A program made the translations under genes and the position numbers. Source: Siccibacter colletis (GTDB lineage: Bacteria; Pseudomonadota; Gammaproteobacteria; Enterobacterales; Enterobacteriaceae). From it: DNA of 64,000 bases. Below the pieces are notes generated by a model. The model saw only the letters and a program-made list of their open reading frames with translations. It was not told the DNA's origin and made no database searches. The DNA lies in the NCBI RefSeq assembly GCF_000696575.1, contig NZ_JMSQ01000006.1, positions 310,001 through 374,000 on the forward strand. Direction: 5' to 3'. Shown here one piece after another: positions 36,562-46,259 of this stretch; positions within the stretch are counted from its first letter, which is position 1; every line of letters begins with the position of its first letter.

Positions 36562-37797
36562 GTGAGCGCACGCCGGGCATTCCACTTCGCCCCGTTTCGC
36601 TATCTCTTTTTCGCCCGTCTGCTGACAGTACTCGGGAACAGCATTGCTCCCGTGGCGCTGGCCTTTGCGGTGCTCGATATCGGCGGGTCGGCAGGGGACT
36701 TAGGCATTGTGGTGGCGGCACGCTCGATCTTTAACGTCGCCTTCCTGTTGATTGGCGGCGTGCTGGCGGACCGCTATTCGCGCAGTAAAGTGCTGGTGTG
36801 GTCGTCGGCGATCGCCGCATTCTCTCAGGCCGTGGTCGCCTGGCTGGTGCTTGACGGCTCGGCGACGGTCGCGCTGCTGGCACTGTTGGGTATCCTGAAC
36901 GGTGCGGCGGCGGGGGTCGCGCTTCCCGCCTCACAGGCGATGGTGCCGCAGACGGTCCCCGCCCACAGCCTGCGCGAAGCGAACGCTTTTATTCAGCTTG
37001 GTATCAACGGCGGCACCGTGATTGGCGCGTCGCTCGGCGGTGTGCTTGCCAGTATGGTCGGCCCGGGATGGGGGCTGGCGGTGGACGCGCTGGGCTTTGC
37101 GCTAGCCGCACCGCTCTATCTGATGACCCGCACCAGCGCTGCCCGGACGGGAGAAAGCCACAGCAATATCCTGCAGGATCTGCGCGACGGCTGGCAGGAG
37201 TTCATCGCCCGCAGCTGGGTGTGGGTGATAGTGGTGCAGTTCACCCTGATCAATGCGGCATTCAGCGGCATTATGATGATTGTCGGTCCCATCGTCGCGG
37301 ATGCCTCTTTCGGCCGCGCCGGCTGGGGCTTTGCGCTCGCCTCGCAGGGCACTGGGTTGATTGTCGGCTCGCTGATCGCCCTGCGCTGGAAACCGCGCCG
37401 CGACCTGTTTATCGGCGTGCTGCTGGTACTGCTCTGCGCACTGCCGCTGCTGGTGCTCAGCCAGCACCCCACCACGGCCGCGCTGATGGCGGCCTTCTTC
37501 GTCGCCGGCGTCGGGTTTGGTCAGTTCGGCGTGGTCTGGGCGCACTCCCTGCAAACCCACATTCCTCCCGGGAAGCTCGCCCGCGTTTACGCCTGGGACG
37601 CCATCGGCTCATTTGTGGCGATCCCCATCGGCGAGCTCGCCGCCGGTCCGCTGACCGCTCAGTTTGGTATTCCCCGGCTGTTACTGGCCTGCGCCGCCGT
37701 GGTCGTGATTGCTACTCTGGCCGCAGCCTGTATTCCGGCGATACGCCGCCATGAGAATGGCGTAGTGGTAAGAAGGGAAGGGGATGAGCGGGAGTGA
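36562..37797 (+). CDS. MFS transporter, MFS_3/EntS-like
   Basis: 411-residue polytopic membrane protein of the major facilitator superfamily with about 12 hydrophobic segments. The family motif A lies in the loop GGVLADRYSRSKVL (about 64-77). The N-terminal FRYLFFARLLTVLGNSIAPVALAFAVLD is typical of the MFS_3 (enterobactin exporter EntS and macrolide-efflux-like) group. Start GTG at 36562 with GCAGAGAG upstream. Substrate unknown; drug or siderophore-like export is only inferred. The gene occupies the place of rcnA/rcnR relative to the E. coli map. Confidence 0.88.
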   Translation: MSARRAFHFAPFRYLFFARLLTVLGNSIAPVALAFAVLDIGGSAGDLGIVVAARSIFNVAFLLIGGVLADRYSRSKVLVWSSAIAAFSQAVVAWLVLDGSATVALLALLGILNGAAAGVALPASQAMVPQTVPAHSLREANAFIQLGINGGTVIGASLGGVLASMVGPGWGLAVDALGFALAAPLYLMTRTSAARTGESHSNILQDLRDGWQEFIARSWVWVIVVQFTLINAAFSGIMMIVGPIVADASFGRAGWGFALASQGTGLIVGSLIALRWKPRRDLFIGVLLVLLCALPLLVLSQHPTTAALMAAFFVAGVGFGQFGVVWAHSLQTHIPPGKLARVYAWDAIGSFVAIPIGELAAGPLTAQFGIPRLLLACAAVVVIATLAAACIPAIRRHENGVVVRREGDERE

Positions 37798-38253
37798 CGA
37801 CAGGATGAGAGGAACCTATCAGGATATTGTCTTTATAGATTGAACAGGCAGTCATCCCCTGTATCAATTGAACGGCGTTTCATGGGGTACGTCGATCGCC
37901 AGTGAAAAGCGCGAATTTTCTCAGAAGTGGCGAGCAGAAACATGACAGAGTGCGGCAAAGTGCTTGCGAATCGGCGTGAGCGGCTGGGATTTCGTATTTT
38001 GATGACTTTCGACAGGGAAGGCTGCTGCATAGCATTCGTCACTCTGTTGGCTCTATCACAATGGCTGGGTGGGTAAAGAACGTCTTGCATCTGCAACAAA
38101 CGGTAGACCATGAGAAAAGTGGTGGGATTGCTAAACGTTGGTAACACATATTCCTCTATCCTCTGTTTCTTATGTGATTAACATAACAGGCACGCTTGCA
38201 TCACCGCGCGCCATCCCCTAAGCTGCCAGAAAGTAAGCTAATTTGTACCAATG
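37798..38253. other. Unassigned stretch before the thiM riboswitch
   Basis: About 456 bases of lower GC content. A minus-strand frame of 104 codons (37833-38147) exists, but its product has no recognisable family, is basic and low in structure, and no ribosome-binding site stands out. The stretch could be a decayed gene or mobile-element remnant; I could not identify either. The thiM promoter should lie at its right end (about 38160-38250). Confidence 0.4.
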
Positions 38254-38333
38254 ACTCGGGGTGCCCTTCTTAAATGAAGGCTGAGAAATACCCGTATTAC
38301 CTGATCTGGATAATGCCAGCGTAGGGAAGTCAG
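38254..38333 (+). ncRNA. TPP riboswitch (THI element) of thiMD
   Basis: The conserved THI-box order is readable: ACTCGGGGTGCCCTTCTT, GAAGGCTGAGAAATACCCGT, ACCTGATCTGGATAATGCCA and GCGTAGGGAAGTCA. It is followed by the expression platform, an 10-bp stem CCTGTCCGGC/GCCGGACAGG (38337-38369) whose right arm contains the CAGGAG ribosome-binding site of thiM. Binding of thiamine pyrophosphate should therefore block translation, as in E. coli thiM. Confidence 0.97.
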
Positions 38334-38377
38334 ATGCCTGTCCGGCATCCCTTCTTCGCGCCGGACAGGAGCCCACC

Positions 38378-39166
38378 ATGCAACCTGACCTGCTTCACGA
38401 CGCCGTTGCGATACGCGTCCTTAATCATCTCCATGCCCGCTCGCCGCTGGTTCACTGCCTTACCAATGACGTGGTGCAGACCTTTACCGCTAACGTGCTG
38501 CTGGCGCTTAACGCCTCGCCCGCGATGGTGGTCGATCCCGACGAGGCGGCGCAGTTCAGCGCTGTCGCTGATGGTCTGCTGATCAATCTTGGCACCCTGA
38601 CGCAGCCGCAGCGCGATGCCATGCGTGCGGCGATTACCAGCGCCCGTTGCCACAATACCCCCTGGACCCTCGATCCGGTGGCGGTCGGGGCGCTCACTCT
38701 GCGCACTGATTTTGCCCATGAAATCCTCGCCCTGAACCCGGCGGCCATTCGCGGTAACGCTTCGGAAATCCGCGCCCTCGCCGGGGAAAGCACGGGCGGA
38801 CGCGGCGTGGATACCACCGATCGGGCTGCCGACGCGCTGCACGCCGCCATCACCCTGGCCCGGCAGTACCGGACGGTCATCGCCGTCACCGGGGAAGTGG
38901 ATTACGTTACCGACGGCGAACGCACTCTGGCCATACGCGGCGGTGACCCGTTGATGACTCGCGTGGTCGGCACCGGCTGTGCGCTGTCGGCGGTGGTCGC
39001 GGCGTGCTGTACGCTGCCCGGCGACAGGCTGGAAAACGTAGCGGGTGCCTGCTGGATCATGAAGCGCGCGGGGGCGCAGGCCGCCTCGCGCGCGGCGGGG
39101 CCGGGCAGCTTCGCCAGCGCCTTTCTCGATGCGCTGTACGGGATGAACCGGGAGGTGGCGCAATGA
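38378..39166 (+). CDS. thiM: ThiM, hydroxyethylthiazole kinase
   Basis: Salvage enzyme that phosphorylates 4-methyl-5-(2-hydroxyethyl)thiazole for thiamine synthesis. 262 residues, E. coli length. Family segments: [50 protein letters not shown] and the catalytic [14 protein letters not shown] (Cys in GTGC). Ribosome binding is controlled by the upstream TPP riboswitch. The stop overlaps the thiD ATG by four bases. Confidence 0.97.
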   Translation: MQPDLLHDAVAIRVLNHLHARSPLVHCLTNDVVQTFTANVLLALNASPAMVVDPDEAAQFSAVADGLLINLGTLTQPQRDAMRAAITSARCHNTPWTLDPVAVGALTLRTDFAHEILALNPAAIRGNASEIRALAGESTGGRGVDTTDRAADALHAAITLARQYRTVIAVTGEVDYVTDGERTLAIRGGDPLMTRVVGTGCALSAVVAACCTLPGDRLENVAGACWIMKRAGAQAASRAAGPGSFASAFLDALYGMNREVAQ

Positions 39167-39963
39167 AACGTATTAATGCGCTGACCATCGCCGGCACCGA
39201 TCCCAGCGGCGGGGCGGGTATCCAGGCGGATCTGAAAACCTTCTCGGCGCTCGAGGCCTATGGCACCTCGGTTATCACCGCGCTGGTAGCGCAGAACACG
39301 CGCGGCGTACAGTCGGTCTACCACCTCGACCCGGCCTTTGTCGGGGAGCAGATCGACGCCGTGCTGAGCGATGTGCGCATCGACGCCATCAAAATCGGCA
39401 TGCTGGATAACGCTGCGATCGTGGATGTGGTGGCGGAGCGCCTGGCACATTACGGCGCGGCTAACGTGGTGCTCGACACCGTGATGCTGGCCAAAAGCGG
39501 CGATGCGCTGCTGATGCCGGATGCAGTAGACCGGTTGCGCACCCGGCTGCTGCCTCAGGTGGCGCTGATCACGCCGAATCTGCCGGAAGCCGCGGCGCTG
39601 CTGAATACCACCAGCGCCGGCGATGAGCAGACGATGCGGATGCAGGGCAGGGCGCTGCTGGAGTACGGTTGCGGGGCGGTGCTGATGAAGGGCGGTCACT
39701 TAGATAACGGCGAAAGTCCGGACTGGCTGATTACCCGCGCGCAAGAAATTCGCTTCACCACGCCGCGCGTCGTCACCAAAAACACCCACGGCACCGGCTG
39801 CACGCTCTCGGCGGCGCTGGCAGCGCTGCGTCCGCGTCATGACAGTTGGGAAACCACCGTGGCGGCGGCGAAGGATTATCTTACTGGTGCGCTGGCGCAG
39901 GCGGATTCACTGGAGGTGGGGGCGGGCATTGGTCCGGTGCACCATTTTTATGGCTGGTGGTAG
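39163..39963 (+). CDS. thiD: ThiD, HMP / HMP-phosphate kinase
   Basis: Phosphorylates hydroxymethylpyrimidine twice to HMP-PP, the pyrimidine half of thiamine. 266 residues, same as E. coli. Ribokinase-fold motifs: [22 protein letters not shown] at the N-terminus, [18 protein letters not shown] and the anion hole [15 protein letters not shown]. The ATG at 39163 overlaps thiM (ATGA), so both are under the TPP riboswitch. A frame upstream of this ATG exists but overlaps thiM fully. Confidence 0.97.
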   Translation: MKRINALTIAGTDPSGGAGIQADLKTFSALEAYGTSVITALVAQNTRGVQSVYHLDPAFVGEQIDAVLSDVRIDAIKIGMLDNAAIVDVVAERLAHYGAANVVLDTVMLAKSGDALLMPDAVDRLRTRLLPQVALITPNLPEAAALLNTTSAGDEQTMRMQGRALLEYGCGAVLMKGGHLDNGESPDWLITRAQEIRFTTPRVVTKNTHGTGCTLSAALAALRPRHDSWETTVAAAKDYLTGALAQADSLEVGAGIGPVHHFYGWW

Positions 39964-40122
39964 CAAATAGCGGGCGTTTAACAGGCAAAACCGGCTAAAA
40001 ATGCGTCAGCCGATGGCAAAACGCGACTGAAAGGTCCAGGCTTACTCTGCCCGTAACGTCACGGGCGAGGACAATCCATGTGCGCCGGGCATGACGCCTG
40101 GCGTAACTTTCGGGAGCTTATT

Positions 40123-41175
40123 ATGACAGATATCGTGCAGTTGCTTGGCAAAGATGCCGACAGCCTGTTACAGCATCGCTGTATGACGATTCCAGCAGAG
40201 CAGCTTTATTTACCGGGCCATGACTACGTTGACCGCGTCATGGTGGATAACAACCGCCCGCCGGCAGTGCTGCGCAATATGCAGACGCTGTACAACACCG
40301 GGCGGCTGGCAGGGACAGGCTATCTCTCCATCCTGCCTGTGGATCAGGGTGTGGAGCACTCGGCGGGTGCCTCGTTTGCGGCAAACCCCCAGTACTTCGA
40401 CCCGAAAAACATCGTCGAGCTGGCGATTGAAGCGGGCTGCAACTGCGTGGCCTCCACCTACGGCGTGCTGGCTTCCGTCTCGCGCCGCTATGCGCACCGC
40501 ATCCCGTTCCTGGTAAAGCTCAATCACAACGAGACCCTGAGCTATCCGACCCAGTATGACCAGACGCTGTACGCCAGCGTCGAGCAGGCGTTTAACATGG
40601 GCGCGGTGGCGGTCGGGGCCACTATCTACTTCGGCTCTGAAGAGTCCCGTCGGCAGATTGAAGAGATCTCGGCAGCCTTCGAGCGGGCGCACGAGCTGGG
40701 CATGGTCACCGTGCTGTGGGCCTACCTGCGCAACAGCGCGTTCAAGAAAGACGGCGTCGATTATCACGTCTCCGCCGACCTGACCGGCCAGGCAAACCAC
40801 CTCGCGGCGACGATCGGGGCGGATATCGTGAAGCAGAAAATGGCGGAGAATAACGGCGGCTACAACGCGGTGAAATTCGGCTACACCGATGAGCGCGTCT
40901 ACAGCAAACTGACCAGCGATAACCCGATTGACCTGGTACGTTATCAGCTGGCGAACTGCTACATGGGCCGCGCCGGGCTGATCAACTCCGGCGGTGCGGA
41001 CGGGGGCGATACCGATCTCGGCGATGCAGTGCGTACCGCGGTTATCAACAAACGCGCGGGCGGAATGGGGCTGATCCTCGGTCGCAAGGCGTTCAAGAAA
41101 ACCATGGCGGATGGCGTGAAGCTCATCAATGCCGTGCAGGATGTGTATCTCGACAGCAAAGTCACTATCGCCTGA
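40123..41175 (+). CDS. fbaB: FbaB, class I fructose-bisphosphate aldolase (DhnA type)
   Basis: Schiff-base aldolase that splits fructose-1,6-bisphosphate, mainly used in gluconeogenic growth. 350 residues as in E. coli from ATG 40123 ([13 protein letters not shown]); an earlier in-frame start at 40078 is not supported. DhnA-family segments: [56 protein letters not shown] and the phosphate-binding [18 protein letters not shown]. Separate unit with its own terminator. Confidence 0.97.
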   Translation: MTDIVQLLGKDADSLLQHRCMTIPAEQLYLPGHDYVDRVMVDNNRPPAVLRNMQTLYNTGRLAGTGYLSILPVDQGVEHSAGASFAANPQYFDPKNIVELAIEAGCNCVASTYGVLASVSRRYAHRIPFLVKLNHNETLSYPTQYDQTLYASVEQAFNMGAVAVGATIYFGSEESRRQIEEISAAFERAHELGMVTVLWAYLRNSAFKKDGVDYHVSADLTGQANHLAATIGADIVKQKMAENNGGYNAVKFGYTDERVYSKLTSDNPIDLVRYQLANCYMGRAGLINSGGADGGDTDLGDAVRTAVINKRAGGMGLILGRKAFKKTMADGVKLINAVQDVYLDSKVTIA

Positions 41176-41180
41176 TCCTC

Positions 41181-41204
41181 AACGCCTCTGCGGAGGCGTT
41201 TTCC
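41181..41204 (+). terminator. Terminator of fbaB
   Basis: AACGCCTC (41181-41188), four-base loop, GAGGCGTT (41193-41200), then TTCC, 5 bases after the fbaB stop. Confidence 0.85.
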
Positions 41205-41247
41205 TCGTTTTTAACAATTCGATCACCTTCACACTTAGCCTTTCTTT

Positions 41248-41365
41248 TGTGAAAAGGTTCACTTCTCCCTGTGCATATGCCCGAAAAACGGCGTTTTAAT
41301 CACGCGCTTTGTCCGAGGCAGCGGATACTTTTTGTGCTTAGATTTAGTTCTGAAACGCTTTTTCA
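41248..41365 (+). promoter_or_regulatory. Putative CRP and Cra sites upstream of the dehydratase/ABC operon
   Basis: TGTGA-N6-TCACT at 41248-41263 matches CRP at nine of ten positions. TCTGAAACGCTTTT at 41349-41362 matches the Cra (FruR) consensus at 13 of 14 positions and is part of the small palindrome TGAAA-N5-TTTCA (41351-41365). Both lie between the fbaB terminator and the first gene of the operon at 41470. No dedicated regulator gene is next to the operon, so global carbon control is plausible. The promoter start was not located. Confidence 0.5.
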
Positions 41366-41469
41366 AAATATATGCCTTCCCCACCGTAGTTGTTGAGCTG
41401 TTACGGAAATGTATTGCGCTATCAGGTAACGGCCTGACCTGCACTCTCTGTTGTCGTTAAGGACCCGTA

Positions 41470-42624
41470 ATGAAGATCGAATCCGTCAATGTCACCGTAT
41501 TTACCTATCCCACACGCCGCGTCTCGGACAGCGCCGGCCACTCGCATCCCGGCGACGAGAGCCTGGCAAAAATGGCGATGCTGACCATCACCGCCGAGGA
41601 TGGCAGCAAGGGCTACTCCTTCGCGCCGCCGGAAGTGGTGCGCCCGTTCGTGGTCAATGCCTTCTTCCGCAAGGTGCTGGTCGGGCAGGATGCTTTTGAC
41701 CGCGAACGCATCTGGCAGGATCTGGTGCACTGGCAGCGCGGCAGCGCACACCAGCTTACCGAGCGCGCGCTCTCCTTCGTTGAGCAGGCGCTGTGGGATC
41801 TGGCGGGCCGCAAACTGAATATGCCGGTGTGGAAGCTGATCGGCGGCTACCGCGACCGCGTACCGGCTTACGGCAGCACCATGTGCGGGGACGAACTCAA
41901 GGGCGGGCTGTCGACCCCGGAAGAGTATGCGCAGTTCGCCGAAACCCTTGTGGCACGCGGCTATAAGGCGATCAAGCTGCACACCTGGATGCCGCCGGTG
42001 GCCTTTGCGCCGAACCCGAAAATGGACGTCAAAGCCTGCGCGGCGGTGCGCGAAGCGGTGGGGCCGGATATCGACCTGATGATCGACGGCTACCACTGGT
42101 ACAGCCGCACCGAGGCGCTTTACATCGGTAAGGAGCTGGAAAAACTCAATTTCGCCTGGTTTGAAGAGCCGATGGAGGAGGAGAGCATGTCCTCCTACGC
42201 CTGGCTGGCAGAGAACCTGTCAATTCCGGTGATTGGCCCGGAAAGCCTCGGCGGCAAACACCACAGCCGCGCCGACTGGGTGAAAGCGGGTGCCTGCGAC
42301 ATTCTGCGTGCCGGGTCCAACGGCGTGGGCGGCATTGCGCCGACGCTGAAGGTCGCGCACCTGGCGGAAGCCTTCGGGATGGACTGCGAAGTGCACGGCA
42401 ACGGTGCCGCCAGCCTGGCGGTGGTGGGGGCGATCCGCAACTGCCGCTGGTATGAGCGCGGCCTGCTGCATCCGTTCCTCGACTACGACGAGCCGGCGGC
42501 TTACCTCAACAGCATCGTTGACCCGATGGACAGCGACGGCATGGTGCATCTGCCCACGCGTCCGGGCCTCGGGGAAGACATTAACTTTGCGTATATCGAC
42601 GCCCATACCGTCAGCCACGACTGA
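41470..42624 (+). CDS. Enolase-superfamily sugar-acid dehydratase (mandelate racemase subgroup)
   Basis: 384-residue protein with an N-terminal capping domain (1-125) and a (beta/alpha)7beta barrel. The acid/base and metal set of the mandelate racemase subgroup is visible: K169-x-H171 on the second strand, metal ligands D206, E232 and E258 (DGYHWY, FEEPMEE, GPESLGG), and H309 with a preceding Asp (D277) as the His-Asp pair. Such enzymes dehydrate aldonic or uronic acids, or racemise. The K-x-H variant speaks for dehydration, but the substrate is not readable. ATG 41470 follows AAGGA. It is the first gene of an operon with a full ABC importer, which presumably brings in its substrate or precursor. 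Confidence 0.88.
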   Translation: MKIESVNVTVFTYPTRRVSDSAGHSHPGDESLAKMAMLTITAEDGSKGYSFAPPEVVRPFVVNAFFRKVLVGQDAFDRERIWQDLVHWQRGSAHQLTERALSFVEQALWDLAGRKLNMPVWKLIGGYRDRVPAYGSTMCGDELKGGLSTPEEYAQFAETLVARGYKAIKLHTWMPPVAFAPNPKMDVKACAAVREAVGPDIDLMIDGYHWYSRTEALYIGKELEKLNFAWFEEPMEEESMSSYAWLAENLSIPVIGPESLGGKHHSRADWVKAGACDILRAGSNGVGGIAPTLKVAHLAEAFGMDCEVHGNGAASLAVVGAIRNCRWYERGLLHPFLDYDEPAAYLNSIVDPMDSDGMVHLPTRPGLGEDINFAYIDAHTVSHD

Positions 42625-42638
42625 CACATAAAAACCTC

Positions 42639-42669
42639 AACCCCGATCCGCTGCGGCGAAGACGGGGTT
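42639..42669 (+). repeat. Intercistronic hairpin between dehydratase and binding-protein genes
   Basis: AACCCCG (42639-42645) pairs with CGGGGTT (42663-42669), with an inner CCGC/GCGG stem. No T tract follows, so it is more likely an mRNA processing or stabilising element that raises expression of the binding protein than a full terminator. Confidence 0.6.
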
Positions 42670-42691
42670 TACCCTACACGGCGGTATAGCG

Positions 42692-44323
42692 ATGAAAAAA
42701 TTCTCCGTTACGGGGGCGTGCCTGCTGACGCTCTCGCTGATGATGGGGAGCGGTGCGGCGCAGGCAAAAACGCCGCCCGATCAGCTCATCATGGGCATGA
42801 ACATGAACAACCTGCTCACCCTCGACCCGGCGGCGATGACCGGCAACGAGGTGGTGGGCATTGTGGTGAACCTCTATGATTCGCTGGTGGAGCTGGACCC
42901 GAACCAGCTGACCAACGTGCGCCCGGCGCTGGCGGAGTCCTGGGATATCAGCCCGGACCGCAGCACCATCACCTTTCATCTGCGCAAGGACGTCACCTTT
43001 CACTCCGGCAATCCGCTGACCGCCGGGGACGTGGTGTGGTCGATGCGTCGCCTGCTGCATCTCAATCTGGCGCAGGCCTCGGTGTGGAAATCCTACGGCT
43101 TCAGCAAAACCAATATCGACCAGCAGGTAACCGCCCCGGACGCCTATACCGTGGAGCTGCGCTTGCCGAAGCCCAACGATCCGAAGCTGGTGGTCTATTC
43201 GCTGGCAGCGCTGGGCAATCTTGGCGTGCTCGACAGTAAAACGGTGCAAACCCATGAAGTGAATAACGACTGGGGCAACCGCTGGCTGACCACCCATACC
43301 GCAGGTTCCGGGCCGTTTATGCTGGAGGTGTGGCAGGCCAAAGACGTGCTGCGCATGAAGCGTAACCCGGCCTACTGGCGCGGCGCGCCGAAGCTGGATC
43401 GCGTGGTGCTGCGTCATTTTCAGGAGTCCCAGACGCTGCGCCTGATGATTGCCAAAGGCGATCTGGATGTCGCCAGCAATATGGCGGTGTCGGACGTCAA
43501 TGCCCTGCGTGAAGATCCCAGTGTGACCGTGGACGCGGTGAAAAAGGGCACCATCTACTACGTGGCGATGAGCATGAAAGAGGCGCACTTCGCCAACCCG
43601 AAAGTGCGCGAAGCGGTGCGCTACCTGATTGACTATCAGGGCATAAATAAGGCGCTGATGCCGGGCTACGGCGTGCTGCACCAGCGGCCGATTCAGTCCG
43701 GCATGGCGGCGACGCTGCCGAACCCTGGCTACCGCCTCGACATCCCGCGCGCGAAAAAGCTGCTGGCGGAAGCGGGCTACCCGGACGGGTTTGATACCAC
43801 GCTGCGCGTGCTGGCGGATCAGCCATTCATGAATATCGCCATTGCCGTGCAGTCCACCCTGATGCAGGGCGGGATCAACGCCAAAATCGTCACCGGCACC
43901 GGGAACCAGATCTACGGCGCGATGCGCGAACGCAAATTCGACATGCTGGTCGGGCGCGGCGGCAGCGGCGTGGAGCCGCATCCACACTCCAGCCTGCGCG
44001 CCCTGGTCTACAACCCGGATAACGCCGATGCCGCACGCCTGACCAACTTCCAGGGCTGGCGCACCAGTTTCTACGACCCACCGCTGAACCAGATGATCGA
44101 TAAGGCGCTGCTGGAGCAGGACCCGGCGAAGCAGGTCGGGCTTTACCAGGCGGTGCAGACGCGCTACGACCAGCTGATCCCGGCGATGATCCCGCTGTCG
44201 CAGATGGTGGATTCGGTGGTAGTGCGCAACGAGGTGAAAAATTACCAGCCGCACCCGTCAGCCACCACCTGGCTGCGCGAGGTGTACAAGCAACCCGCTG
44301 ATGCAGGAGGAGACAAAGGATGA
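42692..44323 (+). CDS. ABC importer substrate-binding protein, peptide/nickel family (SBP_bac_5)
   Basis: 543-residue periplasmic protein with a signal peptide cut after A25 (..GAAQA|KTPPD). Family 5 features: NLLTLDPAAMTGNEVVGIVVNLYDSLVELD, the consensus GDVVWSMRRLL, GSGPFMLEVWQ, RNPAYWRGAPKLDRVVLR, and a long second lobe. This family binds di- and oligopeptides, nickel, heme, opines and also oligosaccharides, so the partner dehydratase is the only clue to a sugar-acid-like ligand. The stop overlaps the next ATG by four bases. Confidence 0.92.
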   Translation: MKKFSVTGACLLTLSLMMGSGAAQAKTPPDQLIMGMNMNNLLTLDPAAMTGNEVVGIVVNLYDSLVELDPNQLTNVRPALAESWDISPDRSTITFHLRKDVTFHSGNPLTAGDVVWSMRRLLHLNLAQASVWKSYGFSKTNIDQQVTAPDAYTVELRLPKPNDPKLVVYSLAALGNLGVLDSKTVQTHEVNNDWGNRWLTTHTAGSGPFMLEVWQAKDVLRMKRNPAYWRGAPKLDRVVLRHFQESQTLRLMIAKGDLDVASNMAVSDVNALREDPSVTVDAVKKGTIYYVAMSMKEAHFANPKVREAVRYLIDYQGINKALMPGYGVLHQRPIQSGMAATLPNPGYRLDIPRAKKLLAEAGYPDGFDTTLRVLADQPFMNIAIAVQSTLMQGGINAKIVTGTGNQIYGAMRERKFDMLVGRGGSGVEPHPHSSLRALVYNPDNADAARLTNFQGWRTSFYDPPLNQMIDKALLEQDPAKQVGLYQAVQTRYDQLIPAMIPLSQMVDSVVVRNEVKNYQPHPSATTWLREVYKQPADAGGDKG

Positions 44324-45357
44324 CCAGCGCCATTCTCGCCCCGGGCTCCCGCGCCCGACGCTTCTCAAACCGGCTGTTGCAGGTCGCGGTGACGCTGTTT
44401 GGCCTGCTGCTGCTGACCTTCTTTATCGGTCGCGTGATGCCGGTTGACCCGGTGCTGGCAATCGTCGGGCCGGACGCTGACCAGAGCACGTACGATCAGG
44501 TCTATCAGCAGCTGGGGTTTGATAAGTCGCTGCTGACCCAGTTTGGTATCTACCTTAATGCCCTGTTGCACGGCGATCTTGGCAATGCGCTGCTTACCGG
44601 TAAGCCGGTGGTGGACGATATTATTCGCGTCTTCCCGGCTACCCTTGAGCTGGCGACGATGGCGATTATCGTCGGTGCCGGCCTCGGCATCCCGTTAGGC
44701 GTGCTGGCGGCGGCGCGGCGCAACAGCGTGGCAGATTACGTGGTGCGCATTATCAGCCTCGCCGGGTATTCCACGCCGATCTTCTGGGTCGGGATGATGG
44801 GCCTGTTGCTGTTTTACGCATGGCTTGGCTGGGTGGGCGGTGCCGGACGGCTGGATCTTGGCCTTGACGGCGCGGTGCCGCACCGTACCGGGCTGATGAC
44901 CGTGGACGCGTTGCTGGCCGGCAACGGCACCGTGTTCTGGAACGCCATTAACCATCTGGTGCTGCCGGCTTCACTGCTCGGTTTCCACTCCCTGGCTTAC
45001 ATCAGCCGCATGACACGCAGCTTTATGCTGGCCCAGCTTTCGCAGGAGTTCATCATCACCGCTCGGGTGAAAGGGCTGACCGAGCGCCAGGTGATCTGGA
45101 ACCACGCGTTCCGCAACATTCTGGTGCAGCTGCTGACGGTGGTGGCGCTGGCTTACGGCTCGCTGCTGGAAGGGGCGGTGCTGATCGAAACCGTGTTCTC
45201 CTGGCCGGGCTTTGGTTCGTATCTCACCGGCAGTCTGCTGCTGGGGGATATGAATGCGGTGATGGGCTGCGTGCTGCTGGTGGGGGTGATCTTCGTGATG
45301 CTCAACCTGCTCTCCGACATGCTGTATCAATTCTTTGATCCGAGGACGAAATCATGA
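44320..45357 (+). CDS. ABC importer permease 1 (DppB/OppB type)
   Basis: 345-residue membrane protein with the DppB-type N-terminus (LLQVAVTLFGLLLLTFFIGRVMPVDP), a long periplasmic loop and the BPD_transp_1 core with the EAA loop FIITARVKGLTERQVIWNHAFRNILVQL. The C-terminal signature LLEGAVLIETVFSWPGFGSYL is typical. ATGA overlaps on both sides (binding-protein stop and next permease start) show tight coupling. Confidence 0.94.
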   Translation: MTSAILAPGSRARRFSNRLLQVAVTLFGLLLLTFFIGRVMPVDPVLAIVGPDADQSTYDQVYQQLGFDKSLLTQFGIYLNALLHGDLGNALLTGKPVVDDIIRVFPATLELATMAIIVGAGLGIPLGVLAAARRNSVADYVVRIISLAGYSTPIFWVGMMGLLLFYAWLGWVGGAGRLDLGLDGAVPHRTGLMTVDALLAGNGTVFWNAINHLVLPASLLGFHSLAYISRMTRSFMLAQLSQEFIITARVKGLTERQVIWNHAFRNILVQLLTVVALAYGSLLEGAVLIETVFSWPGFGSYLTGSLLLGDMNAVMGCVLLVGVIFVMLNLLSDMLYQFFDPRTKS

Positions 45358-46259
45358 CGGTATCCCTCGATTCTCCGGTACGGGTGGCGACTGGCGAACG
45401 CCGTCAGCGCCTGCGTCGCATGGCGGCTCGCTCGTTTGGTTTTCTGGGCCGCATGGCGCGCAACCCGCTGACGGCGATTGGCGGCGGCATCATTCTGCTG
45501 CTGCTGATTGTGGCGATCTTCGCCCCGTGGATCGCGCCGTATCATCCGCTGGTACAGGACCTGGAAAACGCGCTGCAGGCGCCGAACGCCGCGCACTGGT
45601 TCGGCACCGACGAGTTTGGCCGCGACATTTTCAGCCGCCTGGTGTACGGCGCGCGCATCACGCTCTATATCGTGCTGCTGGTGTCGATCACCGTCGGGCC
45701 ACTCGGGCTACTGCTCGGCGTCACCGCGGGCTACTTCGGCGGCAAAATTGACACCGTGCTGATGCGCGTGACCGACATCTTTATCTCCTTCCCGAGCCTG
45801 GTGCTGGCGCTGGCCTTCGTCGCCGCCTTAGGTCCGGGGCTGGAGCACGTGGTCATTGCCATTACCCTCACCGCCTGGCCGCCTATTGCCCGTCTGGCCC
45901 GCGCGGAAACCCTGTCGCTGCGCCAGGCCGATTTTATCTCGGCGGTGCGTCTGCAGGGGGCGTCATCGGTGCGCGTGCTGTGGCGTCATATCGTGCCGCT
46001 CTGCCTGCCGTCGGTGATTATCCGTATCACCATGAACATGGCCGGCATCATTCTGACCGCCGCCGGGCTGGGCTTCCTCGGCCTCGGCGCACAGCCGCCG
46101 CAGCCGGAGTGGGGGGCGATGATCTCCAGCGGTCGCACCTACATGATGGAGTGCTGGTGGGTAGTCACCATTCCGGGGCTGGCGATCCTGATCAACAGCC
46201 TGGCGTTCAACTTCTTAGGAGACGGCTTACGTGACATCCTCGATCCTCGCAGCGAGTAA
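45354..46259 (+). CDS. ABC importer permease 2 (DppC/OppC type)
   Basis: 301-residue membrane protein with a cytoplasmic N-terminal extension rich in Arg, then an N-terminal span (NPLTAIGGGIILLLLIVAIFAPWIAPY) and the DppC hallmark HWFGTDEFGRDIFSRLVYGARITL. The EAA loop is FISAVRLQGASSVRVLWRHIVPLCLPSV and the end is AFNFLGDGLRDILDPRSE. It overlaps the preceding permease by four bases and the following ATPase gene by 29 bases. Confidence 0.94.
   Translation: MTVSLDSPVRVATGERRQRLRRMAARSFGFLGRMARNPLTAIGGGIILLLLIVAIFAPWIAPYHPLVQDLENALQAPNAAHWFGTDEFGRDIFSRLVYGARITLYIVLLVSITVGPLGLLLGVTAGYFGGKIDTVLMRVTDIFISFPSLVLALAFVAALGPGLEHVVIAITLTAWPPIARLARAETLSLRQADFISAVRLQGASSVRVLWRHIVPLCLPSVIIRITMNMAGIILTAAGLGFLGLGAQPPQPEWGAMISSGRTYMMECWWVVTIPGLAILINSLAFNFLGDGLRDILDPRSE

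Noticed and set aside
37833-38147. 104-codon minus-strand frame before the thiM riboswitch
   Set aside because: Not listed as a gene because there is no family match, no clear ribosome-binding site and an unusual composition; reported only as an open question.
42674-44254. 526-codon minus-strand frame antisense to the binding-protein gene
   Set aside because: Shadow of a clear SBP_bac_5 gene with signal peptide; the antisense product has no domain and no start signal.
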